Shown here in pieces: positions 17,917 to 26,173 of a stretch of DNA of 64,000 bases. The notes beneath the pieces were generated by a model, which worked only from the letters and a program-made list of their open reading frames with translations, had not been told where the DNA came from and ran no database searches. The translations under genes and the position numbers were made by a program. The number at the start of each line of letters is the position of its first letter. Position 1 is the first letter of the stretch. The DNA is from Microbacterium yannicii (lineage in GTDB: Bacteria > Actinomycetota > Actinomycetes > Actinomycetales > Microbacteriaceae): positions 33,818 through 97,817 of the forward strand of contig NZ_JAMXMB010000012.1 of NCBI RefSeq assembly GCF_024055635.1, in the 5' to 3' direction.

Positions 17917-17959
17917 TTGCGTCAGGCCACGGTCCAAGCTAGTGTGCAATCGGTTGCCA
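17917..17959 (+). promoter_or_regulatory. Promoter with LacI-type operator, copy 4 (rhamnosidase-uronate operon)
   Basis: TTGCGT (17917-17922), 17 bp, TAGTGT (17940-17945) fit a housekeeping promoter. The operator GTGCAATCGGTTGCCA (17944-17959) overlaps the end of the -10 and the transcript start near 17952. Confidence 0.75.
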
Positions 17960-18005
17960 TGTTCGCATTCGGACACGGGCCGGCCGGTGAATCCCAGGAA
18001 AGACG

Positions 18006-20657
18006 ATGATGACTTCTGCTCCCTACGACCTCGCGATCGACAGTGGCGGGGACCGGTTCCCCGTGACCGGTGCGGCGCCGCGTCTCTCCTGGAAGCCGCC
18101 GCGTCTCGCCGACGGCGGCGACAGCTACGAGCTGGAAGCGACCGTCGACGGTATCGCGGCTCTCCGGGCCGTCGTGACCGGCCACCGCTACCTGGGCTGG
18201 CCTTGGCCGGCACCCACGAGCCGCCAGCGTGTCGCGTGGCGTGTGCGCGCGGTGTCCGCCGACGCCGGCTCGGAGTGGTCTGAGCGGCACGAGTTCGAGG
18301 TCGGCCTGCTCGACCAGGACTGGACGGCACGGTGGATCAGCCCCGTCCACACCGACGACCCGGGCCCCGGTCGCCGGGCCGCCCACACCCTCGCGGTCTC
18401 GTTCGAGCTGCCGGTGGGTGTCGCATCGGCTCGCCTCTATTCCACGGCGCTCGGCGTGTACGAGGCGTTCGTGAACGGCGAGCGAGCCGGCACGGCTCAG
18501 CTCTCACCCGGGACGACGTCGTACGACCGCACGCTGTACGCCCAGGCATCCGATGTGGGCGACAGCCTGAGGACGGGAGCCAACCGGCTCGAGATCGTCC
18601 TCTCCGACGGCTGGTACCGCGGACAGGTCGGCGCCTTCCGGACTCCTGCCGAGTGGGGGGACGCGCCCGGCGCCCGCGCCGAGCTGCACGTCGCTCTCGA
18701 AGACGGGTCGACACGGGTCGTCCGCACCGACGGCGACTGGACGAGTGCGCCCTCGGTCATCACCCAGGCCGACCTCATGGCGGGCCAGACGACCGACTTC
18801 CGCGCGGGGACGGCGCCCGCGGTGCCGGTGCTCGTCGACCAGGTCGCTGCTCCGCCGATCGCCTGGTCGCCCGCCCCGCCGGTGCGCGTGGTCGAGTCGC
18901 GTGCCGTGGTCTCGGTACGGGAGGTGCGCGACGGCGTGTGGGTCGCCGACTTCGGGCAGAACGCCTCCGGCTGGGTCACGCTGCGCGACCTGGGCGCGGC
19001 AGGCACGACGACCGTGCTCGAGTACGGCGAGTTCCGCGACGCCACCGGCGACCTGTCGACGTCGCACCTCGACTCCCACCGCCCTGACGCCACGATGGTG
19101 TTCGTCCAGCGGGACGAGGTCGTCTCGGCGGGCCATGACGCGGTGTTCGAGCCGCGACACACCATCCACGGCTTCCAGTACGTGCGGATCACGCGGGAGG
19201 GGGCGTTCGACCCGAAGACCCTCGAGATGCAGGTCGTCCACACCGACCTGGCCCGCACCGGTTCCTTCGCGTGCAGCGACCCGGACCTCACGCGGCTGCA
19301 CGAGCTGGCGGACTGGAGCTTCCGCGGCAACGCCGTGGACATCCCGACCGACTGCCCCACGAGGGAGCGACTGGGCTGGACCGGCGACTACCAGATCTTC
19401 GCCCCGACGGCGACGCGGCTCTACGACGTCAGCGGCTTCACCCGGAAGTGGCTGCGCTCCGTCCGCGACGACCAGCTCGACGACGGCCGGATCGCCAACT
19501 TCTCGCCCGACGGCAGGCGGGTGAAGCTTCACACCGACGCGCAGTTCGCCATGATGACGGGCTCCGCCGGCTGGGGCGATGCGATCACCGCCGTCCCGTG
19601 GGAGATGTACACCGCCTACGGCGACCGGAGCGTGCTCGCCGACAACTGGGACGCCATGGTGCGATGGGTGCACTGGGCTCTCGCCACCGCCTCGGGCTCG
19701 CGGCATCCGTCCCGCGTCCAGCGATCGAGCGAGCCGCAGCCCCACGAGCAGTACATCTGGGACGGCTCCTTCCACTGGGGCGAGTGGATCGAGCCCAAGC
19801 GCAAGCGCGCCGACGGCACGCTCATCGACCCCGTGCAGGACAACCCGCAGGCCTGGTTCATGGCCGACAAGGGGGAAGTGGGCACTGCCTTCCTCCACCG
19901 CTCCCTCGACACTGTCGCGCGTGCGGCGGCGATCCTCGGACGCGACGACGACGCCGTCGAGTTCGGTGAGCTGGCCGCACGAGTCCGCGACGCGTGGCGC
20001 ACCGAGTTCCTCGCCGCGGACGGGCGCACCGTCGCCGACACTCAGGCCGCGTACGTGCGGGCGCTGTCGTTCGGTCTCATTCCGGACGACCTCCGCGAAG
20101 CGTCCGCAGCGCGCCTGGTCGAGCTGATCCGCGAAGCGGGCGGCCACCTCGGCACAGGGTTCCTGTCGACGGGGGACCTGCTGCCGGTGCTGGCAGAGAA
20201 CGGATACACGGATGTCGCGTACGACGTCCTCCTGCAGCGCACCTCGCCGTCGTGGCTCAACATGATCGACAAGGGCGCGACGACGATCTGGGAGGACTGG
20301 GACGGCATCGACGACCAGGGCGACGCCCACGAGTCCCTCAACCACTACAGCAAGGGCGCAGTGGTGCGGTTCCTCCACACCCATGTGGCAGGGCTTCGCC
20401 AGGCTCCCGGATCGATCGCCTGGGAGTCCGTGATCGTGCAGCCGACGCCGCACCCCACGCTCACGTGGGCCAAGACGACGCACGAGTCGCCGCAAGGCCC
20501 CATCAGCGTCCACTGGCACAGCGATGGCGACCGATTCGAGGTCGAGGTCGACCTCCCCGCCGGCACGCACGGCACGCTCGTGCTGCCGGACGGCGCGGAA
20601 CGCGCGCTCTCACCCGGGCGCATCACCGCCTCGACCACGACGGAGGTCCTCGCATGA
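18006..20657 (+). CDS. Alpha-L-rhamnosidase (GH78)
   Basis: 883 aa; starts at ATG 18006 or 18009 behind AGGAAAG. The domain order is that of GH78: an N-terminal FN3-like segment, two beta-sandwich domains including the region with GWYRGQVGAF, an (alpha/alpha)6 catalytic barrel and a C-terminal beta-sandwich. The catalytic barrel contains DIPTDCPTRERLGWTGD and the conserved TTIWEDWDGID, holding the acidic residues used for inversion. No signal peptide is present, so terminal rhamnose is cut from imported glycans. It heads an operon with glucuronate isomerase and fructuronate reductase, suggesting that rhamnose-glucuronate linkages occur in the substrate. Confidence 0.95.
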   Translation: MMTSAPYDLAIDSGGDRFPVTGAAPRLSWKPPRLADGGDSYELEATVDGIAALRAVVTGHRYLGWPWPAPTSRQRVAWRVRAVSADAGSEWSERHEFEVGLLDQDWTARWISPVHTDDPGPGRRAAHTLAVSFELPVGVASARLYSTALGVYEAFVNGERAGTAQLSPGTTSYDRTLYAQASDVGDSLRTGANRLEIVLSDGWYRGQVGAFRTPAEWGDAPGARAELHVALEDGSTRVVRTDGDWTSAPSVITQADLMAGQTTDFRAGTAPAVPVLVDQVAAPPIAWSPAPPVRVVESRAVVSVREVRDGVWVADFGQNASGWVTLRDLGAAGTTTVLEYGEFRDATGDLSTSHLDSHRPDATMVFVQRDEVVSAGHDAVFEPRHTIHGFQYVRITREGAFDPKTLEMQVVHTDLARTGSFACSDPDLTRLHELADWSFRGNAVDIPTDCPTRERLGWTGDYQIFAPTATRLYDVSGFTRKWLRSVRDDQLDDGRIANFSPDGRRVKLHTDAQFAMMTGSAGWGDAITAVPWEMYTAYGDRSVLADNWDAMVRWVHWALATASGSRHPSRVQRSSEPQPHEQYIWDGSFHWGEWIEPKRKRADGTLIDPVQDNPQAWFMADKGEVGTAFLHRSLDTVARAAAILGRDDDAVEFGELAARVRDAWRTEFLAADGRTVADTQAAYVRALSFGLIPDDLREASAARLVELIREAGGHLGTGFLSTGDLLPVLAENGYTDVAYDVLLQRTSPSWLNMIDKGATTIWEDWDGIDDQGDAHESLNHYSKGAVVRFLHTHVAGLRQAPGSIAWESVIVQPTPHPTLTWAKTTHESPQGPISVHWHSDGDRFEVEVDLPAGTHGTLVLPDGAERALSPGRITASTTTEVLA

Positions 20658-22102
20658 GCACCATCACCCCACCGACCACCTCGCCGCTGGGCGCGGCCGT
20701 CGCCGACGACCGGCTCGAGCCTCGCGACCCGCACCGCCTCTTCCCCGGCGACCGGCGCACGCGCGACATCGCGCGGGGGCTGTACGAGAGGGTCGCGACG
20801 GCGCCTATCGTCTCGCCGCACGGCCACGTGCCCGCGGAGTGGATCGCGCGCGACATCCCGTTCACCGACCCCACGGCGCTGCTGGTCAGCCACGACCACT
20901 ACGTGACGCGGCTGCTGCACGCGTCGGGCCTCGACCTGGACGAGCTCGGCGTCGGCGGGCATCCGGTCGATCCGCGCGCGGCATGGCGGCTCTTCGCCGA
21001 ACGCCAGGCGGTGTTCGCCGGCACCGCGACGGGCTACTGGATCGACGAGGAGCTGCGGAACGTCCTCGACATCGACGTGGCGCTCTCCGCCGAGACGGCC
21101 GACGCCGTGTACGACCGCATCCAGGCGAAGCTCGACACTCCCGCCTTCCGGCCGCGTGCGCTGTTCGAGCGGTTCGGCATCGAGGTCCTGGCGACGACCG
21201 ATGACCCGCTGGACGACCTGCGCTTCCACGGCGAGATCGCCGCGAGCGGCCTCCCTGGACGCGTGCTGCCGACCTTCCGTCCTGATCGCTATCTCGATCC
21301 CGACTCGCCCGAGTTCGCGACCGACATCGCGCGGCTGCTGGCGAGCGAAGGACAGGAGACGAGCTTCCGCGGCTACCTCACCGCCCTCGAGGCGCGGCGC
21401 GCGCACTTCATCCGGCACGGCGCGACCTCGGCCGACCACGGCATCGAGGATCCGGCGACGGTCGACCTGACCGGCGACGAAGCCGCGAGGCTCTTCCAGC
21501 TCGCCGTGTCGGGGCGTGCCGACGCCGCCGAGCGCCAGGTCTTCCGCGGCCACATGCTGCTGCAGATGGCGCGCATGAGCGTCGACGACGGCCTGGTGAT
21601 GACGGTGCACGCGGGAGTGGTGCGCAACCACAGCACCGCGACGTTCCGCCGCTTCGGCGCCGACACCGGGCACGACTTCCCCAGGCGCACCGACTTCGTG
21701 CGGGGCCTGCGACCGCTGCTCGAGCGCTTCGGACTCGAGAAGTCCTTCCACCTGGTGCTGTTCGCCGTCGACGAGACGGTGTACTCCCGTGAGATCGCTC
21801 CGATGGCCAGCTTCTACCCGAGCGTCTACATCGGGGCGCCGTGGTGGTTCCTCGACGCACCCGATGCGATGGCGCGCTTCCGCTCCGCGGTCACCGAGAG
21901 CGCCGGGTTCTCGCGGGGCTCGGGGTTCATCGACGACACCCGCGCCTTCCTGTCGATCCCCGCGCGTCACGACACGGCGCGCCGGGTGGATGCCTCGTTC
22001 CTCGCCCGTCTCGTGAGCGAGGGGCGCCTCACCGAGGCCGCAGCCGGCGCGGTCATCGACGACATCGCGGGGCCGCAGCCCCGGCGGGTGTTCAAGCTGT
22101 GA
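20654..22102 (+). CDS. uxaC: Glucuronate isomerase
   Basis: 482 aa from the ATG at 20654, coupled to the rhamnosidase by ATGA. It converts D-glucuronate to D-fructuronate (and galacturonate to tagaturonate). The metal-binding HGH of SPHGHVPAEWIA, the HDHYVTRLLHASG segment and the closing SFYPSVYIGAPWWFLD are characteristic of the UxaC amidohydrolase-fold family. Length is normal for the family (about 470). The next gene encodes the matching reductase, and mannonate dehydratase and beta-glucuronidase lie at 37.5-40.6 kb. Confidence 0.96.
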   Translation: MSTITPPTTSPLGAAVADDRLEPRDPHRLFPGDRRTRDIARGLYERVATAPIVSPHGHVPAEWIARDIPFTDPTALLVSHDHYVTRLLHASGLDLDELGVGGHPVDPRAAWRLFAERQAVFAGTATGYWIDEELRNVLDIDVALSAETADAVYDRIQAKLDTPAFRPRALFERFGIEVLATTDDPLDDLRFHGEIAASGLPGRVLPTFRPDRYLDPDSPEFATDIARLLASEGQETSFRGYLTALEARRAHFIRHGATSADHGIEDPATVDLTGDEAARLFQLAVSGRADAAERQVFRGHMLLQMARMSVDDGLVMTVHAGVVRNHSTATFRRFGADTGHDFPRRTDFVRGLRPLLERFGLEKSFHLVLFAVDETVYSREIAPMASFYPSVYIGAPWWFLDAPDAMARFRSAVTESAGFSRGSGFIDDTRAFLSIPARHDTARRVDASFLARLVSEGRLTEAAAGAVIDDIAGPQPRRVFKL

Positions 22103-23442
22103 CGGGTCGCTCCACCGGGCTCGCGACGCCGACGACCGGCCTCCACAGGTCACGGCCCGCGCCGCCCGTCCGCATCGTCCACCTCGGACTCGGCGCTTTC
22201 AGCCGATCGCACACCGCGTGGTACACCGACCGTGCCGTCGATGCGGAGGACTGGGGCATCGCCGCCTACACGGGGCGCAGCGCCGCGCTCGCCGCGGCGC
22301 TCAGCGCGCAGGACGGGGTGTACACGCTCATCGAGCGCTCGGCCGAGGGTGACCGACCCGAGGTCGTCGAGAGCATCGTGCGGGCGCGGCCCGGCGACGA
22401 CGTCGCCGGACTGCTCGCCGACATCGCCGCCCCGGCGACCGCCATCGTGACGCTCTCGATCACCGAGGCCGGCTACCGCGCAGGCGCGGACGGGCTCCCC
22501 GACGACGGCGACCCGCTCGTGGTGGCCGACCGCGCCCGGCTCGCGCAGCTCGAAGCCGGCGACTCGGACGCGGCCCTCGGCCTCCAGACCGTGCTGGGGC
22601 GGCTCGTCGCGGGCCTCGATGCCCGGCGCCGCGGCGGTGCAGGTGCGCTGGCCGTGGTCTCGTGCGACAACATCCCCGACAACGGCGGACATGTGGCGCG
22701 GGCACTGCTCGGGCTCGCGGCATCCGTTCCGCTGACGGCGGAGTGGTGCGAACAGAACGTCTCGTTCGTCTCGAGCTCCGTCGACCGGATCACGCCCCGG
22801 ATCGAGCCCGACGAGATGGCGTGTCTGACAGAGCGGTACCGGGATGCCGCGCCCGTCGTCGCGGAGCCGTTCAGCGACTGGGTGCTCTCGGGCGACTTCC
22901 CGGCTGGTCGTCCCGCCTGGGAGACGGCCGGAGCCCGATTCACCGACCAGCTGGAACCGTGGGAGGCGCGAAAGCTCTGGCTGCTCAACGGTGCGCACAC
23001 GATCCTGGCGTGCCTCGGCGTCGTCCGCGGCCACACTCTGGTGTCGGAGGCGATCGCGGATCCGGTGTGCAGGAGCGCGGTCGAACGCTTCTGGGACGAT
23101 GCCGAGCCGAATCTGCCGCGTCGGCTGGGCATCGCGGGCTATCGTCGCGCCCTCCTCGCACGCTTCGCCAACCCCCGCATCTCGCATCTGCTGTCGCAGA
23201 TCGCACAGGACACGACGACGAAGGTCCGGCTGCGCATCGTTCCGGTTGCTGAACGCGAGCGCGCTGCCCGTCGAGGGGCCGCGGGGTGCGCCGGCGCACT
23301 GGCTGCCTGGCTCGTCGCGGAGGACGAGGCATCGGCGAGCGTCGCCGGTGTGCGTGACCGCATCGAGCGCGTGAGCACTTCCCTGGCCGAGGATGACGAA
23401 TTCGTCGCGTCGGTCACCCGAGCGCTGACGCTCGCCCGGTGA
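22099..23442 (+). CDS. uxuB: Mannitol dehydrogenase family oxidoreductase, probable fructuronate reductase
   Basis: 447 aa from a GTG overlapping the uxaC stop (GTGA). The Rossmann stretch VRIVHLGLGAFSRSHTAWYTD and the C-terminal catalytic segment WEARKLWLLNGAHTILACLG (Lys, Asn, His) identify the polyol-specific long-chain dehydrogenase family. Operon position after glucuronate isomerase and the presence of mannonate dehydratase in the same island favour NADH-dependent reduction of fructuronate to mannonate. Tagaturonate reductase would be the alternative if galacturonate were the main substrate. The first ~20 residues are not conserved and a later start is possible. Confidence 0.9.
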   Translation: MTGRSTGLATPTTGLHRSRPAPPVRIVHLGLGAFSRSHTAWYTDRAVDAEDWGIAAYTGRSAALAAALSAQDGVYTLIERSAEGDRPEVVESIVRARPGDDVAGLLADIAAPATAIVTLSITEAGYRAGADGLPDDGDPLVVADRARLAQLEAGDSDAALGLQTVLGRLVAGLDARRRGGAGALAVVSCDNIPDNGGHVARALLGLAASVPLTAEWCEQNVSFVSSSVDRITPRIEPDEMACLTERYRDAAPVVAEPFSDWVLSGDFPAGRPAWETAGARFTDQLEPWEARKLWLLNGAHTILACLGVVRGHTLVSEAIADPVCRSAVERFWDDAEPNLPRRLGIAGYRRALLARFANPRISHLLSQIAQDTTTKVRLRIVPVAERERAARRGAAGCAGALAAWLVAEDEASASVAGVRDRIERVSTSLAEDDEFVASVTRALTLAR

Positions 23443-23488
23443 CATCCGGCTGAGGTGCGCGCCGAGAAGTAACGGCTCGATCACTTTC

Positions 23489-23527
23489 TGGCAATCGGTT
23501 GTCGAACGGGATGAATGCTGGTTTACT
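23489..23527 (+). promoter_or_regulatory. Promoter with LacI-type operator, copy 5 (SBP_bac_5 importer)
   Basis: The operator TGGCAATCGGTTGTCG (23489-23504) ends in TTGTCG, which lies 17 bp before TTTACT (23522-23527). Here the operator overlaps the -35 region, as at copies 7 and 8. A weaker operator-like sequence follows at 23568-23583. Confidence 0.7.
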
Positions 23528-23611
23528 GGCGGTCAGCCCTCGCTTCGCACCTTCCCGGAGACGTGAGCGACAAGCGGTTGCATGAAGCATTCATTCAAAG
23601 GAGTCTGGATC

Positions 23612-25174
23612 ATGTCGATACCCCGTACCGGCCGACGGCCGCTCAGGTTCGCAGCGTTGGGCGCTGCGGCGCTCGCCGCCGCCCTCGCCCTGTCCGCCTG
23701 CAGCGGCTCGCCGGAAGCGGCGCCCTCCGCGTCTGCCGGTTCCGTGGCTGAGAAGGATCTCGCCATCGCGGCGGTGTCGGGACCCAACTCGCTCGACCCG
23801 GCGCAACTCGTCGACGGACAGCAGCAGTTCGTGTGGTCGTCGATCCTCGACACGCTCCTCGCAAAGGAGAACAACACCGGCGAGCTCATCCCCAACGCCG
23901 CCGAGAGCTGGCAGTACAACGAGGACGGTACCGAGCTGACGCTCACGCTCCGCGAGGGTATGACCTTCAGCACCGGCGACCCGGTGAACGCCGACGCGGT
24001 CGTCGCCACGATGCTGCGTAACAAGAACACCCCCGGCGTCGTGCAGGTGAAGTACGGCGCCGTCACCGATGTCACAGCCGAGGACGACCTCACCGTGAAG
24101 GTGACGTTCAGCTCGTTCGACCCGCAGTTCCTCTCGAACCTGACCGGAGGCGCCGGCGCCATCGGCGACCCCGCGACTCTCGATGACGAGCGGACCGCGA
24201 CCGACCCGGTCGGATCGGGCCCGTTCACGCTCGACGTCGCGAAGACAGTGCCCGGCAGCACCTACGTGCTCACCAAGCGTGACGACTACTGGAACGCCGA
24301 CGCGATCCCGTTCAAGACGTTCACCGTCCGTGTTCTCCAGGACCCGACGGCGTCGTTCAACGCGCTGCAGGCCGGAGAGATCAACGCCGCCACCGTGCAG
24401 ACCCAGCTGCTCGGCCAGCTGGGCGACGAGTATGCGATCCAGCAGATCGACGCGCAGGCAGTCGCATATCTCGACATCCTCGACCGCGGCGGGGAGAAAT
24501 GGCCGGCCCTCGGCGACGAGCGTGTGCGCCAGGCGCTCAACTACGCGATCGACCGCGAGGGCGTCCTGAAGGGCATCTTCAGCGGCGTCGGCATGGTGAC
24601 GGAGCAGATCTTCAGCCCGTACGGCCAGGTCTACGACGAGTCGCTCAACGAGACGTACGACTACGACCCCGAGAAGGGCAAGGAGCTCGTCGAGGAGGCG
24701 GGCTACGCCGGCGAGACCTTCCAGATCCCGAGCACGTTCCTCTCGACCTCCCTCGAGCCGACCCTCACGCAGGCGTTCGCCGATGTCGGGCTCACGCTGG
24801 AATGGGTGCCGGTGCCGCCGCAGCAGGCGCAGTCCGCGCACCTCTCGGGCGACTACCCGCTCAGCTTCCAGTTCACGGGCTTCAACTCCGACCCGGCGGA
24901 CGCCGCCTCGCACTACGGCGCCAGCGGCTACGCCAATCCGCGGGGCTACACCGACGACACCATCGATGAGCTCTTCGGCACCATCAACTCGACCGTCGAT
25001 ACCGAGGCCGCCCTGCCGGCGTACCAGGAGCTCAACGCGTATGCCGTGGAGCAGGCGTTCGAAGTGCCGATCGTGTTCGTCGGCGCGACGTGGGCCGGCC
25101 GCGACGGGATCGTGATGGTCGATGACGGCCGCAGCTCGGTGCCGACCGTGCGACTGTTCGGCGTCAGCGAGTAA
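23612..25174 (+). CDS. ABC transporter substrate-binding lipoprotein (SBP_bac_5 family)
   Basis: 520 aa from the ATG at 23612, which has AAAGGAG nine bases upstream; the ATG at 23582 would place that site inside the gene. The signal has an RR-containing start, a hydrophobic stretch and the lipobox LALSAC. The mature protein belongs to the oligopeptide/oligosaccharide-binding family (GPNSLDPAQ near the N-terminus, SYVLTKRDDYWN-like segment, ALNYAIDREGVLKGIF). Members next to glycosidases often bind xylo-, cello- or pectic oligosaccharides rather than peptides. It is followed by a strong hairpin and then by three transporter genes. Confidence 0.93.
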   Translation: MSIPRTGRRPLRFAALGAAALAAALALSACSGSPEAAPSASAGSVAEKDLAIAAVSGPNSLDPAQLVDGQQQFVWSSILDTLLAKENNTGELIPNAAESWQYNEDGTELTLTLREGMTFSTGDPVNADAVVATMLRNKNTPGVVQVKYGAVTDVTAEDDLTVKVTFSSFDPQFLSNLTGGAGAIGDPATLDDERTATDPVGSGPFTLDVAKTVPGSTYVLTKRDDYWNADAIPFKTFTVRVLQDPTASFNALQAGEINAATVQTQLLGQLGDEYAIQQIDAQAVAYLDILDRGGEKWPALGDERVRQALNYAIDREGVLKGIFSGVGMVTEQIFSPYGQVYDESLNETYDYDPEKGKELVEEAGYAGETFQIPSTFLSTSLEPTLTQAFADVGLTLEWVPVPPQQAQSAHLSGDYPLSFQFTGFNSDPADAASHYGASGYANPRGYTDDTIDELFGTINSTVDTEAALPAYQELNAYAVEQAFEVPIVFVGATWAGRDGIVMVDDGRSSVPTVRLFGVSE

Positions 25175-25178
25175 GACC

Positions 25179-25213
25179 ATCCGGGGATGCGGGCACCGCC
25201 CGCATCCCCGGAT
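25179..25213 (+). terminator. Perfect 16-bp stem-loop between binding-protein and permease genes
   Basis: Arms 25179-25194 (ATCCGGGGATGCGGGC) and 25198-25213 pair perfectly around a 3-base loop; no T-run follows. Such hairpins after binding-protein genes usually stabilise the upstream message or cause partial termination, giving more binding protein than permease. Confidence 0.8.
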
Positions 25214-25231
25214 CAACCCCAGGGAACGACG

Positions 25232-26173
25232 ATGATCTCCTACACGCTGCGCCGGCTCGGCGCGGGGCTGATCCTGATCCTGCTGGTGACGTTCATCACC
25301 TTCCTACTGCTCAGCACCTCGTTCGAAGACGTCGCGAAGACGATCCTCGGCCAATCGGCCACGCCGGAGGCCACGGCGGCGCTGATGCAGGCGAAGGGCT
25401 GGGACCGGCCCGTACTCGTGCAGTACTTCGACTGGCTGGGGGCAGCGGTACGCGGTGACTTCGGGACCTCGGTGTACACATCGCTCCCCGTCGGCCCCAC
25501 GGTGTTGCAGCGACTGGCGGTGACCCTCTCGGTCATCATCCCGGCGCTCATCCTGACCGTCATCATCTCGACAGTCCTCGGTGTCTGGGCTGCGGCCCGC
25601 GGAGGCGTCGCCGACCGACTCTCGCAGGGGATCTCGCTCATCGGCTACATCGTCCCCGGGCTCCTGCTGGCCATCGGCCTGGTGGTCATCTTCGCCGTCC
25701 AGCTCAAGTGGCTGCCGGCCACCGGCTACACGCCTCCCGGCGAGGACCCGGCCGCCTGGGCACGCAGCATCACCATCCCGGTCATCGTGCTCGTCATCGG
25801 AGGCGTCGCGAACATGGCCGCCCAGGTGCGTGGCCGCATGATCGACGAGCTCCGTCGCGACTACGTCCGCACACTCCGCACGCGGGGTACTTCGACGACC
25901 TCGATCGTGCTGCGGCATGCCCTGCGCAACGCCGCCAGCCCCGCGCTGACCGTGATGTCGCTCGAGTTCATCGCGATGTTCGGCGGCGCACTGATCATCG
26001 AGAACGTCTTCGCGCTGCCGGGCTACGGCAGCTTCGCGTTCAACGCCTCCCTGCAGGGCGACATCCCCGTGATCCTCGGCATCACCGCCTTCGGCGTGCT
26101 GCTCGTCACGGTGGTGAACCTCCTCACCGACCTGGCCAACGGCTGGCTCAACCCGAAAGCGAGAGTCCATTGA
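25232..26173 (+). CDS. ABC transporter permease (DppB/OppB type)
   Basis: 313 aa from the ATG at 25232, preceded by AGGGA. The N-terminal YTLRRLGAGLILILLVTFITF, the long extracytoplasmic loop and the C-terminal LIIENVFALPGYGSFAFNA segment are typical of the DppB subunit. The ATPase-contact loop is DELRRDYVRTLRTRGTS. It partners the fused permease-ATPase encoded immediately downstream; the two genes overlap by four bases. Confidence 0.93.
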   Translation: MISYTLRRLGAGLILILLVTFITFLLLSTSFEDVAKTILGQSATPEATAALMQAKGWDRPVLVQYFDWLGAAVRGDFGTSVYTSLPVGPTVLQRLAVTLSVIIPALILTVIISTVLGVWAAARGGVADRLSQGISLIGYIVPGLLLAIGLVVIFAVQLKWLPATGYTPPGEDPAAWARSITIPVIVLVIGGVANMAAQVRGRMIDELRRDYVRTLRTRGTSTTSIVLRHALRNAASPALTVMSLEFIAMFGGALIIENVFALPGYGSFAFNASLQGDIPVILGITAFGVLLVTVVNLLTDLANGWLNPKARVH

